Numbered from the stretch's first letter, positions 1 through 5,249 are shown. The stretch is 5,249 bases of DNA from Desulfovibrio sp. (GCA_014804905.1 JAAUYX010000083.1:21443-26691), one strand, 5' to 3'. Translations and numbers: made by a program. Notes: generated by a model not told the origin, from the sequence alone.

Positions 1-1803
1 ACGCTGGACAATATCGCGCGCCAGGGCGCCGAGCCGCCGGACCTCGACACCCTGCCGCTCACGGACGCGCCCACTTATGAGCTCTACGCCCGCGGCGACA
101 CGGACGGCATCTTCCAGGTGGAAAGCTCGGGGATGCGCCAGTATCTGCGGATGCTCAGGCCCACCTGCTTCGAGGACATCATCGCCATGCTGGCACTCTA
201 CAGGCCCGGCCCGCTGGGCTCAGGCATGGTGGACGAATTTATCAAGCGCAAGCACGGCCAGGTCCCGGTGGTCTTTCCGCATGATTCGCTGAAGGACTGC
301 CTGCGCGATACGCACGGCGTCATCGTCTATCAGGAACAGGTCATGCAGATCGCCCAGATCATCGCGAGCTACACGCTGGGCGGCGCGGACCTGCTGCGCC
401 GGGCCATGGGCAAGAAAAAGCCCGAGGCCATGGCGCGCGAGCGCGTGACCTTTGTGGCCGGGGCGGAAAAGAACGGCATCCCCACGGAAAAGGCCAACGA
501 AATCTTCGACCTCATGGAAAAGTTCGCCGAATACGGCTTCAACAAGTCCCATTCGGCGGCCTATGCGCTCATTTCCTATTTCACGGCCTATCTCAAGGTA
601 CACCACAAGGTCGAGTTCATGGCGGCCCTGCTCACCTCGGAAATGGGCAACCAGGACAAATTGCTCAAGTATGTGGCCGCCTGCAAGGACATGGGCATCG
701 AGGTGGGCCAGCCCTCGGTGAACGAGAGCGAGCGCGAGTTTTCCGCGCGGGGCGGCCGCGTCATCTTCGGCCTCGGCGGCATCAAGAACGTGGGCGACGA
801 GGCCATCCGCGAAATCATCGAGGCGCGCCGCGAGGGGGGCCCCTATGGCTCGCTTTTTGATCTTGCCTGCCGCGTAAGCCTGCGCAAGGTGACCAAGCGC
901 GTTCTGGAATCGCTCATCAAGGGCGGCGCGTGCGACTGCTTCGGCGTGCCGCGGGCGGCCATGCTCGCCGCGCTGGACCTCGTGGTGGCGCGCGCCCAGA
1001 AGAAGGCCAGGGCGCAAAACTCGCCCCAGGTCTCGCTTCTGGCCATGGCCCCGGCGCAGGAAAGCGCCCCGCTTCCCGGCATCGGCATCGACTGCCCGGA
1101 GGCGGCGCTCCCGGAAATGGCCGACGACCTCAAGCTCAAGGCGGAAAAGGAGGCCCTGGGCTTCTTCCTCACGAGTCACCCGCTGCAACCCTTCAGCCGC
1201 GAGATTCCGCGCCTCGGTCTCACCACGCTCGACTCCCTGCACGAACTTTTTGCGGGCGCGCGCGTCAACTGTGCGGTGCTGGTGACGAGCCTGCGCGAGG
1301 TGGTCACCAAGCGGGGCGACCGCATGGCTTTCGTGGCCGTGGAGGATTTCACGGGCCATGCGGAAGTGACCTTCTTCCCGCGGGATTATGCCGACGCGCG
1401 CGAGCTCATCAAAAGCGAACAGCCGCTTTGCCTCACCGCCAAACTGGAGAGCCAGGGCGAAAACAACCGCGAAAATCCCGAAATGGAGGAGGATGCCGAA
1501 GCGCCCGGCGCGGAGTGCAAGCTGCTCGGGCAAAGGGTGCGCCTGCTCGCGGACGTTTGTGCTGCGAGCGATATGCCCATCCAGGTGGAGATACCGGCGC
1601 ACCGGCTGGGCAAGGCCGATATCCTCGCCCTGCGCCATATCCTTGAAAGCCATCCCGGAGAGGTGGAGGCGCAGGCCATCGTCTGTCTGGATGGCTGCCA
1701 GTGCCGCCTCAAGCTGGACAGTGCCCTCAGGGTGCGGCCCGGGCCCGAGCTTTCCCGTGCGCTCGCCGCCTGGGCGGAGGGACCGGAGAACGCCGTGGCC
1801 TAG
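1..1803 (+). CDS. dnaE: DNA polymerase III alpha subunit (C-terminal 600 residues; 5' end outside window)
   Basis: This is the replicative polymerase catalytic subunit, extending leading and lagging strands in the Pol III holoenzyme. The frame is open from base 1 to a TAG at 1801-1803. Codon numbers count from the window start. Typical DnaE blocks occur in order: GIFQVES (36-42), the fingers motif YRPGPLGSGMVD (67-78), VYQEQVMQIA (109-118), YTLGGADLLRRAMGKKK (124-140), FNKSHSAAYAL (180-190) and a helix-hairpin-helix segment around IKNVG (261-265). QVSLLAM (343-349) sits where the internal beta-clamp-binding motif lies in E. coli. An OB-fold runs from about 418 to 520, followed by a C-terminal domain. 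The palm catalytic aspartates (E. coli D401, D403, D555) lie upstream, so activity cannot be judged here. An acidic stretch at 487-505 looks like an insertion in the OB-fold relative to E. coli. About 520 bp separate it from the next gene, so cotranscription is unlikely. Identity is secure from many conserved blocks. Confidence 0.97.
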   Translation, partial: TLDNIARQGAEPPDLDTLPLTDAPTYELYARGDTDGIFQVESSGMRQYLRMLRPTCFEDIIAMLALYRPGPLGSGMVDEFIKRKHGQVPVVFPHDSLKDCLRDTHGVIVYQEQVMQIAQIIASYTLGGADLLRRAMGKKKPEAMARERVTFVAGAEKNGIPTEKANEIFDLMEKFAEYGFNKSHSAAYALISYFTAYLKVHHKVEFMAALLTSEMGNQDKLLKYVAACKDMGIEVGQPSVNESEREFSARGGRVIFGLGGIKNVGDEAIREIIEARREGGPYGSLFDLACRVSLRKVTKRVLESLIKGGACDCFGVPRAAMLAALDLVVARAQKKARAQNSPQVSLLAMAPAQESAPLPGIGIDCPEAALPEMADDLKLKAEKEALGFFLTSHPLQPFSREIPRLGLTTLDSLHELFAGARVNCAVLVTSLREVVTKRGDRMAFVAVEDFTGHAEVTFFPRDYADARELIKSEQPLCLTAKLESQGENNRENPEMEEDAEAPGAECKLLGQRVRLLADVCAASDMPIQVEIPAHRLGKADILALRHILESHPGEVEAQAIVCLDGCQCRLKLDSALRVRPGPELSRALAAWAEGPENAVA

Positions 1804-2150
1804 CATGACGGCAGCGCTTCGGCGGCTTCGGAAGTGGGGACAGGCGGGATTATAGTCAGGCAGGTATAAGCTTCCGTGATATGACAGTCATGCCGCACAA
1901 AAGCGTTGCGGGGCAGCCGCGTGAAACTGTAGGATTCATGCGCTTCGGATTTCTTTCCCGTTCAGGTGCAGCGGTAGCGCCGCACAAAACTCCGCAGCAC
2001 GTCAGTCCGCGACTGATATTTTGGCGCGTCGGGAAGCGAAAATCTGTGGTCCGGGCAGCTGGGCGCCGTCCGCCAGCCTTCCGCATGACGCGGTAGCCCC
2101 GCATCCTCCGGGACGTTCCAGATATCCTCTCGGGCCGGATTCCCGCATCG
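1804..2150. other. Intergenic region downstream of dnaE with no convincing gene
   Basis: All frames on both strands are either broken or hold only short reading frames lacking a well-spaced ribosome-binding site and any recognisable family. No tRNA-like cloverleaf and no strong GC-hairpin/T-run terminator is seen directly after the dnaE stop. Small symmetric elements are present: ATGACAGTCAT at 1881-1891 is a 5-bp dyad around one base, the 11-mer GCCGCACAAAA occurs at 1892-1902 and again at 1979-1989, and a perfect dyad lies at 2002-2016. The sequence is less GC-skewed than the genes on either side. It could hold a small RNA, remnants of a lost gene, or simply spacer; the sequence alone does not decide. 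Confidence 0.5.
2002..2022 (+). terminator. Possible weak intrinsic terminator or dyad element
   Basis: TCAGTC (2002-2007) and GACTGA (2011-2016) form a perfect 6-bp inverted repeat with a CGC loop, followed by TATTTT (2017-2022). It reads as a weak intrinsic terminator in the + direction, about 200 bp after the dnaE stop. The stem has only three G-C pairs and the T-run is interrupted by an A, so termination would be inefficient. A protein-binding dyad is an equally possible reading. Confidence 0.3.
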
Positions 2151-2184
2151 TGGAATATTTTCTCAAATAATTCACAGGGAAAAA

Positions 2185-2213
2185 TTGACGCTGCTCAAAA
2201 GATTGTATAGTAT
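2185..2213 (+). promoter_or_regulatory. Sigma70-type promoter for the mucR-like gene
   Basis: The -35 element is TTGACG (2185-2190, 5 of 6 to consensus). Two overlapping -10 candidates exist: TATAGT (2206-2211, 5 of 6, 15-bp spacer) and TAGTAT (2208-2213, 4 of 6, optimal 17-bp spacer). A/T tracts just upstream (2151-2184) resemble an UP element. Transcription would begin around 2218-2221, giving a leader of about 105 nt. It is the only good promoter-like sequence I see in the window. Confidence 0.65.
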
Positions 2214-2217
2214 CTTG

Positions 2218-2242
2218 CTCAGTTGAGTGGCTGAAGTTTCAG
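2218..2242. promoter_or_regulatory. Two tandem short dyads at the predicted transcription start
   Basis: CTCAGTTGAG (2218-2227) and CTGAAGTTTCAG (2231-2242) are each perfect inverted repeats around a central GT. Their centres are 14 bp apart, and both begin CT and end AG. They cover the predicted transcription start and the first leader bases of the mucR-like gene, where a repressor could block RNA polymerase. As RNA they would form only small hairpins. Operator function is inferred from position and symmetry; short dyads can arise by chance. Confidence 0.3.
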
Positions 2243-2326
2243 TGCGGTTGCCGGACGCATCTGTATTTTTTGTGCCCATGTTGCCGCAAGTTGTTTTTAT
2301 CCTTTTAATACGCATGAGGTGGGATC

Positions 2327-2725
2327 ATGGATGACTATCTGAAGGAAGCGCTGGAAATCGCGCGGGCCCAGGCCGGCGTGCGCGTCATGAGCGAAGAGGA
2401 AGTGACGGCCTATATCCAGAAACTGAGTGCCGGCATCCGCGCCATTGCTGAAGATGTCATCCCGGATGAAATGGATTGCGCCGAAATGGCCCAGGAAGCG
2501 CGCAAGTCCATCAAGGAAAAGTCCGTCACCTGCCTCGAATGCGGCAAGAGCTTCAAGATTCTCACCCGCCGCCACCTGGCGAGCCACGGGCTCGACAGCG
2601 CCTCCTACCGCGAAAAGTGGGGCCTCAAGAAGGATACGCCGCTTGTGTGCAAGTCGCTCCAGCGCGAACGCCGCAAGAAGATGAAGGACATGAAGCTCTG
2701 GGAAAAGCGCCGCAAGGCCAGCTAG
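2327..2725 (+). CDS. MucR/Ros-family zinc-finger transcriptional regulator (132 aa)
   Basis: The Ros/MucR family comprises small DNA-binding regulators with a prokaryotic C2H2 zinc finger, acting on AT-rich promoter regions. The N-terminal region of about 60 residues is helical and acidic, as in the part of MucR used for oligomerisation. The finger is CLECGKSFKILTRRHLASH, with likely zinc ligands C69, C72, H83 and H87 (C-x2-C-x10-H-x3-H). It is followed by the family signature SYREKWGLKKDTPLVCKSL and a very basic tail (residues 110-131) rich in Lys and Arg. Length fits the family. The ATG at 2327 is preceded by GAGG (2316-2319) with a 7-nt spacer, and no better start exists. It has its own promoter (2185-2213) and terminator (2737-2762), so it appears monocistronic. 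Its targets are unknown. Adjacency to biotin genes may or may not be functional, since several MucR paralogues per genome are usual in Desulfovibrio-like bacteria. Confidence 0.92.
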   Translation: MDDYLKEALEIARAQAGVRVMSEEEVTAYIQKLSAGIRAIAEDVIPDEMDCAEMAQEARKSIKEKSVTCLECGKSFKILTRRHLASHGLDSASYREKWGLKKDTPLVCKSLQRERRKKMKDMKLWEKRRKAS

Positions 2726-2736
2726 CAAGCATCGGC

Positions 2737-2762
2737 AAGCCCGCCCCCCGGCGGGCTTTTTT
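2737..2762 (+). terminator. Intrinsic terminator after the mucR-like gene
   Basis: AAGCCCGCC (2737-2745) pairs perfectly with GGCGGGCTT (2750-2758), giving a 9-bp, mostly G-C stem closed by a CCCC loop. A run of six T follows and overlaps the stem end (2757-2762). It lies 11 nt after the TAG of the mucR-like gene and should separate that transcript from bioB. Confidence 0.92.
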
Positions 2763-2765
2763 GTG

Positions 2766-2784
2766 CGCCGGGCGCGCCCCGGCG
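2766..2784. repeat. Second GC-only inverted repeat in the bioB upstream region
   Basis: CGCCGGG (2766-2772) and CCCGGCG (2778-2784) form a perfect 7-bp all-G/C stem with a CGCGC loop, three bases after the T-run of the preceding terminator. No T-run follows, so it is not a terminator by itself. If transcribed it would sit in the bioB leader as a very stable hairpin about 54 nt before the start codon. It could stabilise the 5' end of a processed RNA, or simply reflect GC-rich composition. Confidence 0.5.
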
Positions 2785-2827
2785 GCGGCGCAGAGGACGC
2801 GGCATACATTTTTCCCCCTTACCTGAC

Positions 2828-2831
2828 AGGA
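2828..2831 (+). promoter_or_regulatory. Ribosome-binding site fixing the bioB start
   Basis: AGGA (2828-2831) lies 6 nt before the ATG at 2838. The only in-frame alternative upstream is a GTG at 2763, directly at the end of the mucR terminator T-run. It would add 25 residues unlike anything in BioB, so the ATG at 2838 is preferred. Confidence 0.7.
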
Positions 2832-2837
2832 CAGTGC

Positions 2838-3785
2838 ATGGACCTTGCCCCCGTCGCTTCGCCTGCGGAAGCGCTGGACCTCCTTTCCCTGCCCGATGCA
2901 GAGCTCTTTGCCCGCGCCGCGCGCCTGCGCGACGCGGCCAGCGGGCCCACGGTGCATCTTTGCGCCATCATCAATATCCGCAGCGGCCAGTGCGGCATGG
3001 ATTGCCATTTTTGCGCGCAAAGCCGCCACAATGCGGCAACGCAGTCGGGGTTCCCGCTGCTCGCCGGTGCGGAGCTGCGCGGGCGCATCCTCGCGCTGGC
3101 GGCGAGCCCGGTGCGCCGCATCGGCCTTGTGGCCAGCGGCGCGTCCCTGGACGGCGAGGATTTTGAGCGCGTGCTTCGCGTGGTGGCGAACCTGCCCGCT
3201 CCGGTCAAAAGCCGCCTCTGCGCCTCGTTCGGGCGGCTGGACGCCGCGCGCATGGCGCGCCTGCTCGCCGCGGGTATCACGCGTTATCACCATAATCTTG
3301 AGACTTCCGAGCGTTATTACCCGCACATCTGTTCCACCCAGCGCTGGGCGCAGCGCCGGGACACGGCCCGGCGCGCGCTTGAAGCGGGCCTCGGCCTCTG
3401 CTGCGGCGGCATCTTCGGGCTCGGCGAATCCTGGGAGGACCGCGTGAGCCTCGCCTTTACCCTGCGCGAACTGGGCGTCGGGCATGTGCCGCTGAACTTT
3501 CTCCATCCGCAAGCGGGCACGCCCCTCTCCGGGCAGGCTCCGCTTTCCGTCCGCGAGGCCCTGCGCATCATCGCCCTTTTCCGGCATGTCCTGCCAGCGG
3601 CGCGGCTTCGCGTCTGCGGTGGGCGCCCGCTGGTGCTGGGCGAGCGGCAGGGCGAAATATTCGCCGCGGGCGCCAACGCGCTCATGACCGGCGACTACCT
3701 GACCACCAGCGGCGAGGCCCTCCAGCATGACCTCGCCCTTATTGCCGGCTGCGGCATGGAGGCCGCCACGCATGACGCCGAGTGA
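2838..3785 (+). CDS. bioB: Biotin synthase BioB (315 aa; type II-like cysteine pattern)
   Basis: This radical SAM enzyme inserts sulfur between C6 and C9 of dethiobiotin to give biotin. The radical SAM [4Fe-4S] motif is C52-GMD-C56-HF-C59, followed by AQS as in the family. YHHNLETS (150-157) matches YNHNLDTS of E. coli, with N153 conserved and E155 where E. coli has Asp. C128 (LCASFG), C188 (LCCGGIFGLGE), N220 (VPLNFLHPQAGTPL) and R258 (LRVCGGR) match E. coli C128, C188, N222 and R260. The E. coli Cys97 position (RFCMGAA) is RIGLVAS here, with Gly96 in place of cysteine. Extra cysteines occur at 165 (HICSTQ), 189, 260 and 305. The protein is about 30 residues shorter than E. coli BioB. No signal peptide is seen, so it should be cytosolic. 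The gene overlaps bioD-bioA by 14 bp, so the two are very likely cotranscribed and translationally coupled. Identity as BioB is firm; the auxiliary cluster type is inferred. Confidence 0.95.
   Translation: MDLAPVASPAEALDLLSLPDAELFARAARLRDAASGPTVHLCAIINIRSGQCGMDCHFCAQSRHNAATQSGFPLLAGAELRGRILALAASPVRRIGLVASGASLDGEDFERVLRVVANLPAPVKSRLCASFGRLDAARMARLLAAGITRYHHNLETSERYYPHICSTQRWAQRRDTARRALEAGLGLCCGGIFGLGESWEDRVSLAFTLRELGVGHVPLNFLHPQAGTPLSGQAPLSVREALRIIALFRHVLPAARLRVCGGRPLVLGERQGEIFAAGANALMTGDYLTTSGEALQHDLALIAGCGMEAATHDAE
3758..3762 (+). promoter_or_regulatory. Ribosome-binding site for bioD-bioA inside bioB
   Basis: GGAGG (3758-3762) lies within the bioB 3' end, 9 nt before the ATG at 3772. This supports 3772 over the in-frame ATG at 3727, which would add 15 residues (a Pro/Ala/Arg-rich extension) not expected for BioD. 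The start lies 14 bp inside bioB, consistent with translational coupling. Confidence 0.7.
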
Positions 3786-5249
3786 GGGCTCCCGGCCTTT
3801 GCGCGCCGTCTTTGTGGCCGGAACGGGCACGGATGTGGGCAAGACCGTGGCGACCGCCGCCCTGCTGCGGGCGCTGCGCGGGCTCGGCGTGGCGGCGCAG
3901 GCGGTGAAGCCCGTGCAGACCGGCGTGGCAGCGGCCACGCTCTGCGGGGATGCGGTCACCTATGCCGCGGCGGTTGAGGACCTCACGCCCGTGCCCGGCC
4001 TGCCGCCCGCGGCCGTGCTGCGCGCCTTTTCGCTCTCCGCGTCCCCGCAGCTTGCAGCCGCGCGGGAGGGCGTCCGGCTCACGGCCTCTGTCCTCGCCCG
4101 CAGCATCGGGGAGCACTGGGAGGGACTCGCGCCCCGTGCCGAAATCCTCCTGCTGGAGGCGGCCGGTGGCCTGCTCGCACCGCTCAACGCGCGCGAGGGC
4201 ATGATTGACCTCATGGCCGAGGTGCAGGCCCCGGTCATCCTTGTCGCGCGCAATGAGCTCGGTGCCCTCAACCACGCCTTGCTGTCCCTCCAGGCAGTGC
4301 GGGCGCAGGGGCTCGAGCTGGCAGGCCTGGTGCTGGCGGAGCCGCCGCGCGCGGTGGCCGAGGCTTCGGGGAAAACCGTGCTCGCGGAAAATATCCGTTA
4401 TCTGCGCGAACATCTTGCGGCGCACTGGCCGCAGACCCTTTTCTGCCTCCTCCCGTGGGCGGACCTTTCGGGCCCGGCGTCGTGGGAGGACCTGGCGCAG
4501 GCCCTGCTGCCGCTGGCGCGGGCTCTAGCTGAGACGGGAAGTGGTTCACGGGCTGGGCACCCTCGTCCCGGAGCGGACCTGGAAGGCCGGGACCACGCCG
4601 CTCTCTGGCATCCCTACGCCTCGGCGACCCAGCTCCCGCCGCTGGAAACCGCGGCCCGAAGCCATGACAACCGCATCGTGCTCGCCGACGGCCGCGAACT
4701 GGTGGACGGCATGTCCTCGTGGTGGGCGGCGGTACACGGCTACAATCACCCGCGCCTGCTTCGTGCCCTGCGCGCCCAGAGCGCCCTCATGCCGCATGTG
4801 ATGTTCGGCGGCCTCACCCACGCCCCGGCGGTGACCCTGGGCGAGCGCCTCCTCGCCGCCATGCCGGAGGGCCTTGCCCGCATCTTCTTTGCCGATTCCG
4901 GCTCCGTGGCCGTGGAAGTGGCCCTCAAGATGGCGCTCCAGTGCCAGCAGGGTCGGGGAGAGCTCCGGCGCACCCGTTTTCTCGCGCCGCGCGGCGGCTA
5001 TCACGGGGACACGTTCGGGGCCATGTCCGTGTGTGACCCGGTGACGGGGATGCACAGCCTCTTTGCCGGGATGCTCCCCCAGCAGTTCTTCATGGAGCGG
5101 CCGTCCTGCCGCTTTGACGCGCCCTTCGACCCCGCCGCGCTGGACGACGCGCGCCGCATCCTCGTCGAACACGGCGACGAGGTCGCGGCCGTCATCCTCG
5201 AGCCCGTGGTGCAGGGCGCGGGCGGCATGTGGTTCTACCACCCCGAGTA
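3772..5249 (+). CDS. BioD-BioA fusion: dethiobiotin synthetase + DAPA aminotransferase (3' end outside window)
   Basis: A single frame of 492 codons without a stop runs to the window edge. Residues 1-250 are BioD, the ATP-dependent ligase that carboxylates DAPA and closes dethiobiotin. It has the P-loop GTGTDVGKT (17-25), KPVQTG (46-51, K46 matching E. coli K37), D60, and LEAAGG (128-133, E129 matching E. coli E115). Residues 251-275 are a Gly/Pro/charged linker. From about 276 the sequence is BioA, the PLP enzyme converting KAPA to DAPA with SAM as amino donor. It shows LWHPYAS (278-284), DGMSSWWAAVHGYNHP (312-327), HVMFGGLTHAPA, FADSGSVAVEVALKMALQ, GGYHGDTFGAMSVCDP and EPVVQGAGGM (477-486). 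This is close to E. coli BioA up to roughly its residue 226. The PLP lysine lies beyond the window. No in-frame ATG, GTG or TTG occurs between V203 and M314, so BioA cannot start separately without losing its N-terminus. Both domains look complete at the junction, arguing for a genuine fusion. Confidence 0.93.
   Translation, partial: MTPSEGSRPLRAVFVAGTGTDVGKTVATAALLRALRGLGVAAQAVKPVQTGVAAATLCGDAVTYAAAVEDLTPVPGLPPAAVLRAFSLSASPQLAAAREGVRLTASVLARSIGEHWEGLAPRAEILLLEAAGGLLAPLNAREGMIDLMAEVQAPVILVARNELGALNHALLSLQAVRAQGLELAGLVLAEPPRAVAEASGKTVLAENIRYLREHLAAHWPQTLFCLLPWADLSGPASWEDLAQALLPLARALAETGSGSRAGHPRPGADLEGRDHAALWHPYASATQLPPLETAARSHDNRIVLADGRELVDGMSSWWAAVHGYNHPRLLRALRAQSALMPHVMFGGLTHAPAVTLGERLLAAMPEGLARIFFADSGSVAVEVALKMALQCQQGRGELRRTRFLAPRGGYHGDTFGAMSVCDPVTGMHSLFAGMLPQQFFMERPSCRFDAPFDPAALDDARRILVEHGDEVAAVILEPVVQGAGGMWFYHPE

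Larger units (their letters stand above)
2151..2326. other. AT-rich promoter/leader island upstream of the mucR-like gene
   Basis: This stretch is clearly richer in A and T than the surrounding GC-rich DNA. It has A/T tracts at 2155-2161 (AATATTT and flank), 2180-2186 (A5TT), 2197-2200 (A4), 2266-2271 (T6), 2294-2298 (T5) and 2303-2306 (T4), plus several TpA steps. It contains the promoter at 2185-2213 and a leader of roughly 100 nt before the start codon at 2327. MucR/Ros proteins are known to bind AT-rich DNA with little strict sequence requirement and commonly repress their own genes. Autoregulation here is therefore plausible but inferred. Confidence 0.5.

Noticed and set aside
220..1806. 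Long (528 codon) open frame on the minus strand across dnaE
   Set aside because: It is the antisense shadow of a GC-rich gene. Its product is a low-complexity mix of His, Arg, Ala, Gly and Leu with no recognisable domain, while the + strand encodes unmistakable DnaE.
1881..2096. 71-codon + strand frame in the dnaE-mucR gap
   Set aside because: There is no ribosome-binding site before the ATG, no recognisable family, and composition unlike the neighbouring genes.
1856..2104. 82-codon minus-strand frame in the dnaE-mucR gap
   Set aside because: A GGAGG directly abuts its ATG with no spacer, the next Met is too far away, and the Arg/Pro-rich product shows no domain. It overlaps an equally unsupported + strand frame (1881-2096).
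2822..2830. CCTGACAGG palindrome just before bioB as an operator
   Set aside because: It is only a 4-bp dyad around one base, overlaps the ribosome-binding site, and does not resemble a BirA site; it is too short to support a call.
2763..2837. N-terminal extension of BioB from the GTG at 2763
   Set aside because: The GTG is the first base after the terminator T-run, has no ribosome-binding site, and would add 25 residues with no counterpart in BioB.
2625..3959. Long (444 codon) open frame on the minus strand across the mucR end, bioB and bioD
   Set aside because: It spans a terminator and three well-identified + strand genes, and its product resembles no family; it is a composition artefact.
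4541..4801. Separate bioA start at the GTG at 4541
   Set aside because: That GTG is in a different frame from BioA and its product is not BioA-like; the BioA motifs are all in the BioD frame.

Overview
The window is GC-rich, coding-dense bacterial DNA with all recognisable genes on the + strand. A Ros/MucR-type small zinc-finger protein, a biotin synthase of the kind seen in anaerobes, and the overall protein style suggest a deltaproteobacterial sulfate reducer, most likely Desulfovibrionaceae (Desulfovibrio/Bilophila-like). This assignment is inference from protein flavour; no rRNA or species marker is present.

Layout: (1) 1-1803, the 3' half of dnaE, the DNA polymerase III alpha subunit, entering just downstream of the palm catalytic aspartates. 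(2) 1804-2326, about 520 bp with no convincing gene. It holds a perfect dyad followed by TATTTT, then an AT-rich island with a good sigma70-type promoter, two tandem short dyads near the predicted start of transcription, and a leader of about 100 nt with T-tracts. (3) 2327-2725, a 132-aa MucR/Ros-family regulator, closed by a textbook intrinsic terminator at 2737-2762. (4) 2838-3785, bioB, biotin synthase. (5) 3772 to the window end, one uninterrupted reading frame encoding a complete BioD (dethiobiotin synthetase) joined to BioA (DAPA aminotransferase), cut by the window edge about halfway through BioA.

bioB and the bioD-bioA fusion overlap by 14 bp and form a late-biotin-pathway operon: BioA makes DAPA from KAPA, BioD closes the ureido ring to dethiobiotin, and BioB inserts sulfur. 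Three enzymatic steps are thus encoded by two genes. No canonical BirA operator and no convincing promoter is visible between the mucR-like terminator and bioB.

The most notable points are the BioD-BioA fusion, which has the same domain order as the bifunctional BIO3-BIO1 protein of plants, and a BioB that lacks the equivalent of the first [2Fe-2S] ligand (E. coli Cys97) while carrying extra cysteines. The latter is compatible with the recently described type II biotin synthases that use a different auxiliary cluster. The regulator's AT-rich, dyad-containing upstream region is a reasonable autoregulation candidate.
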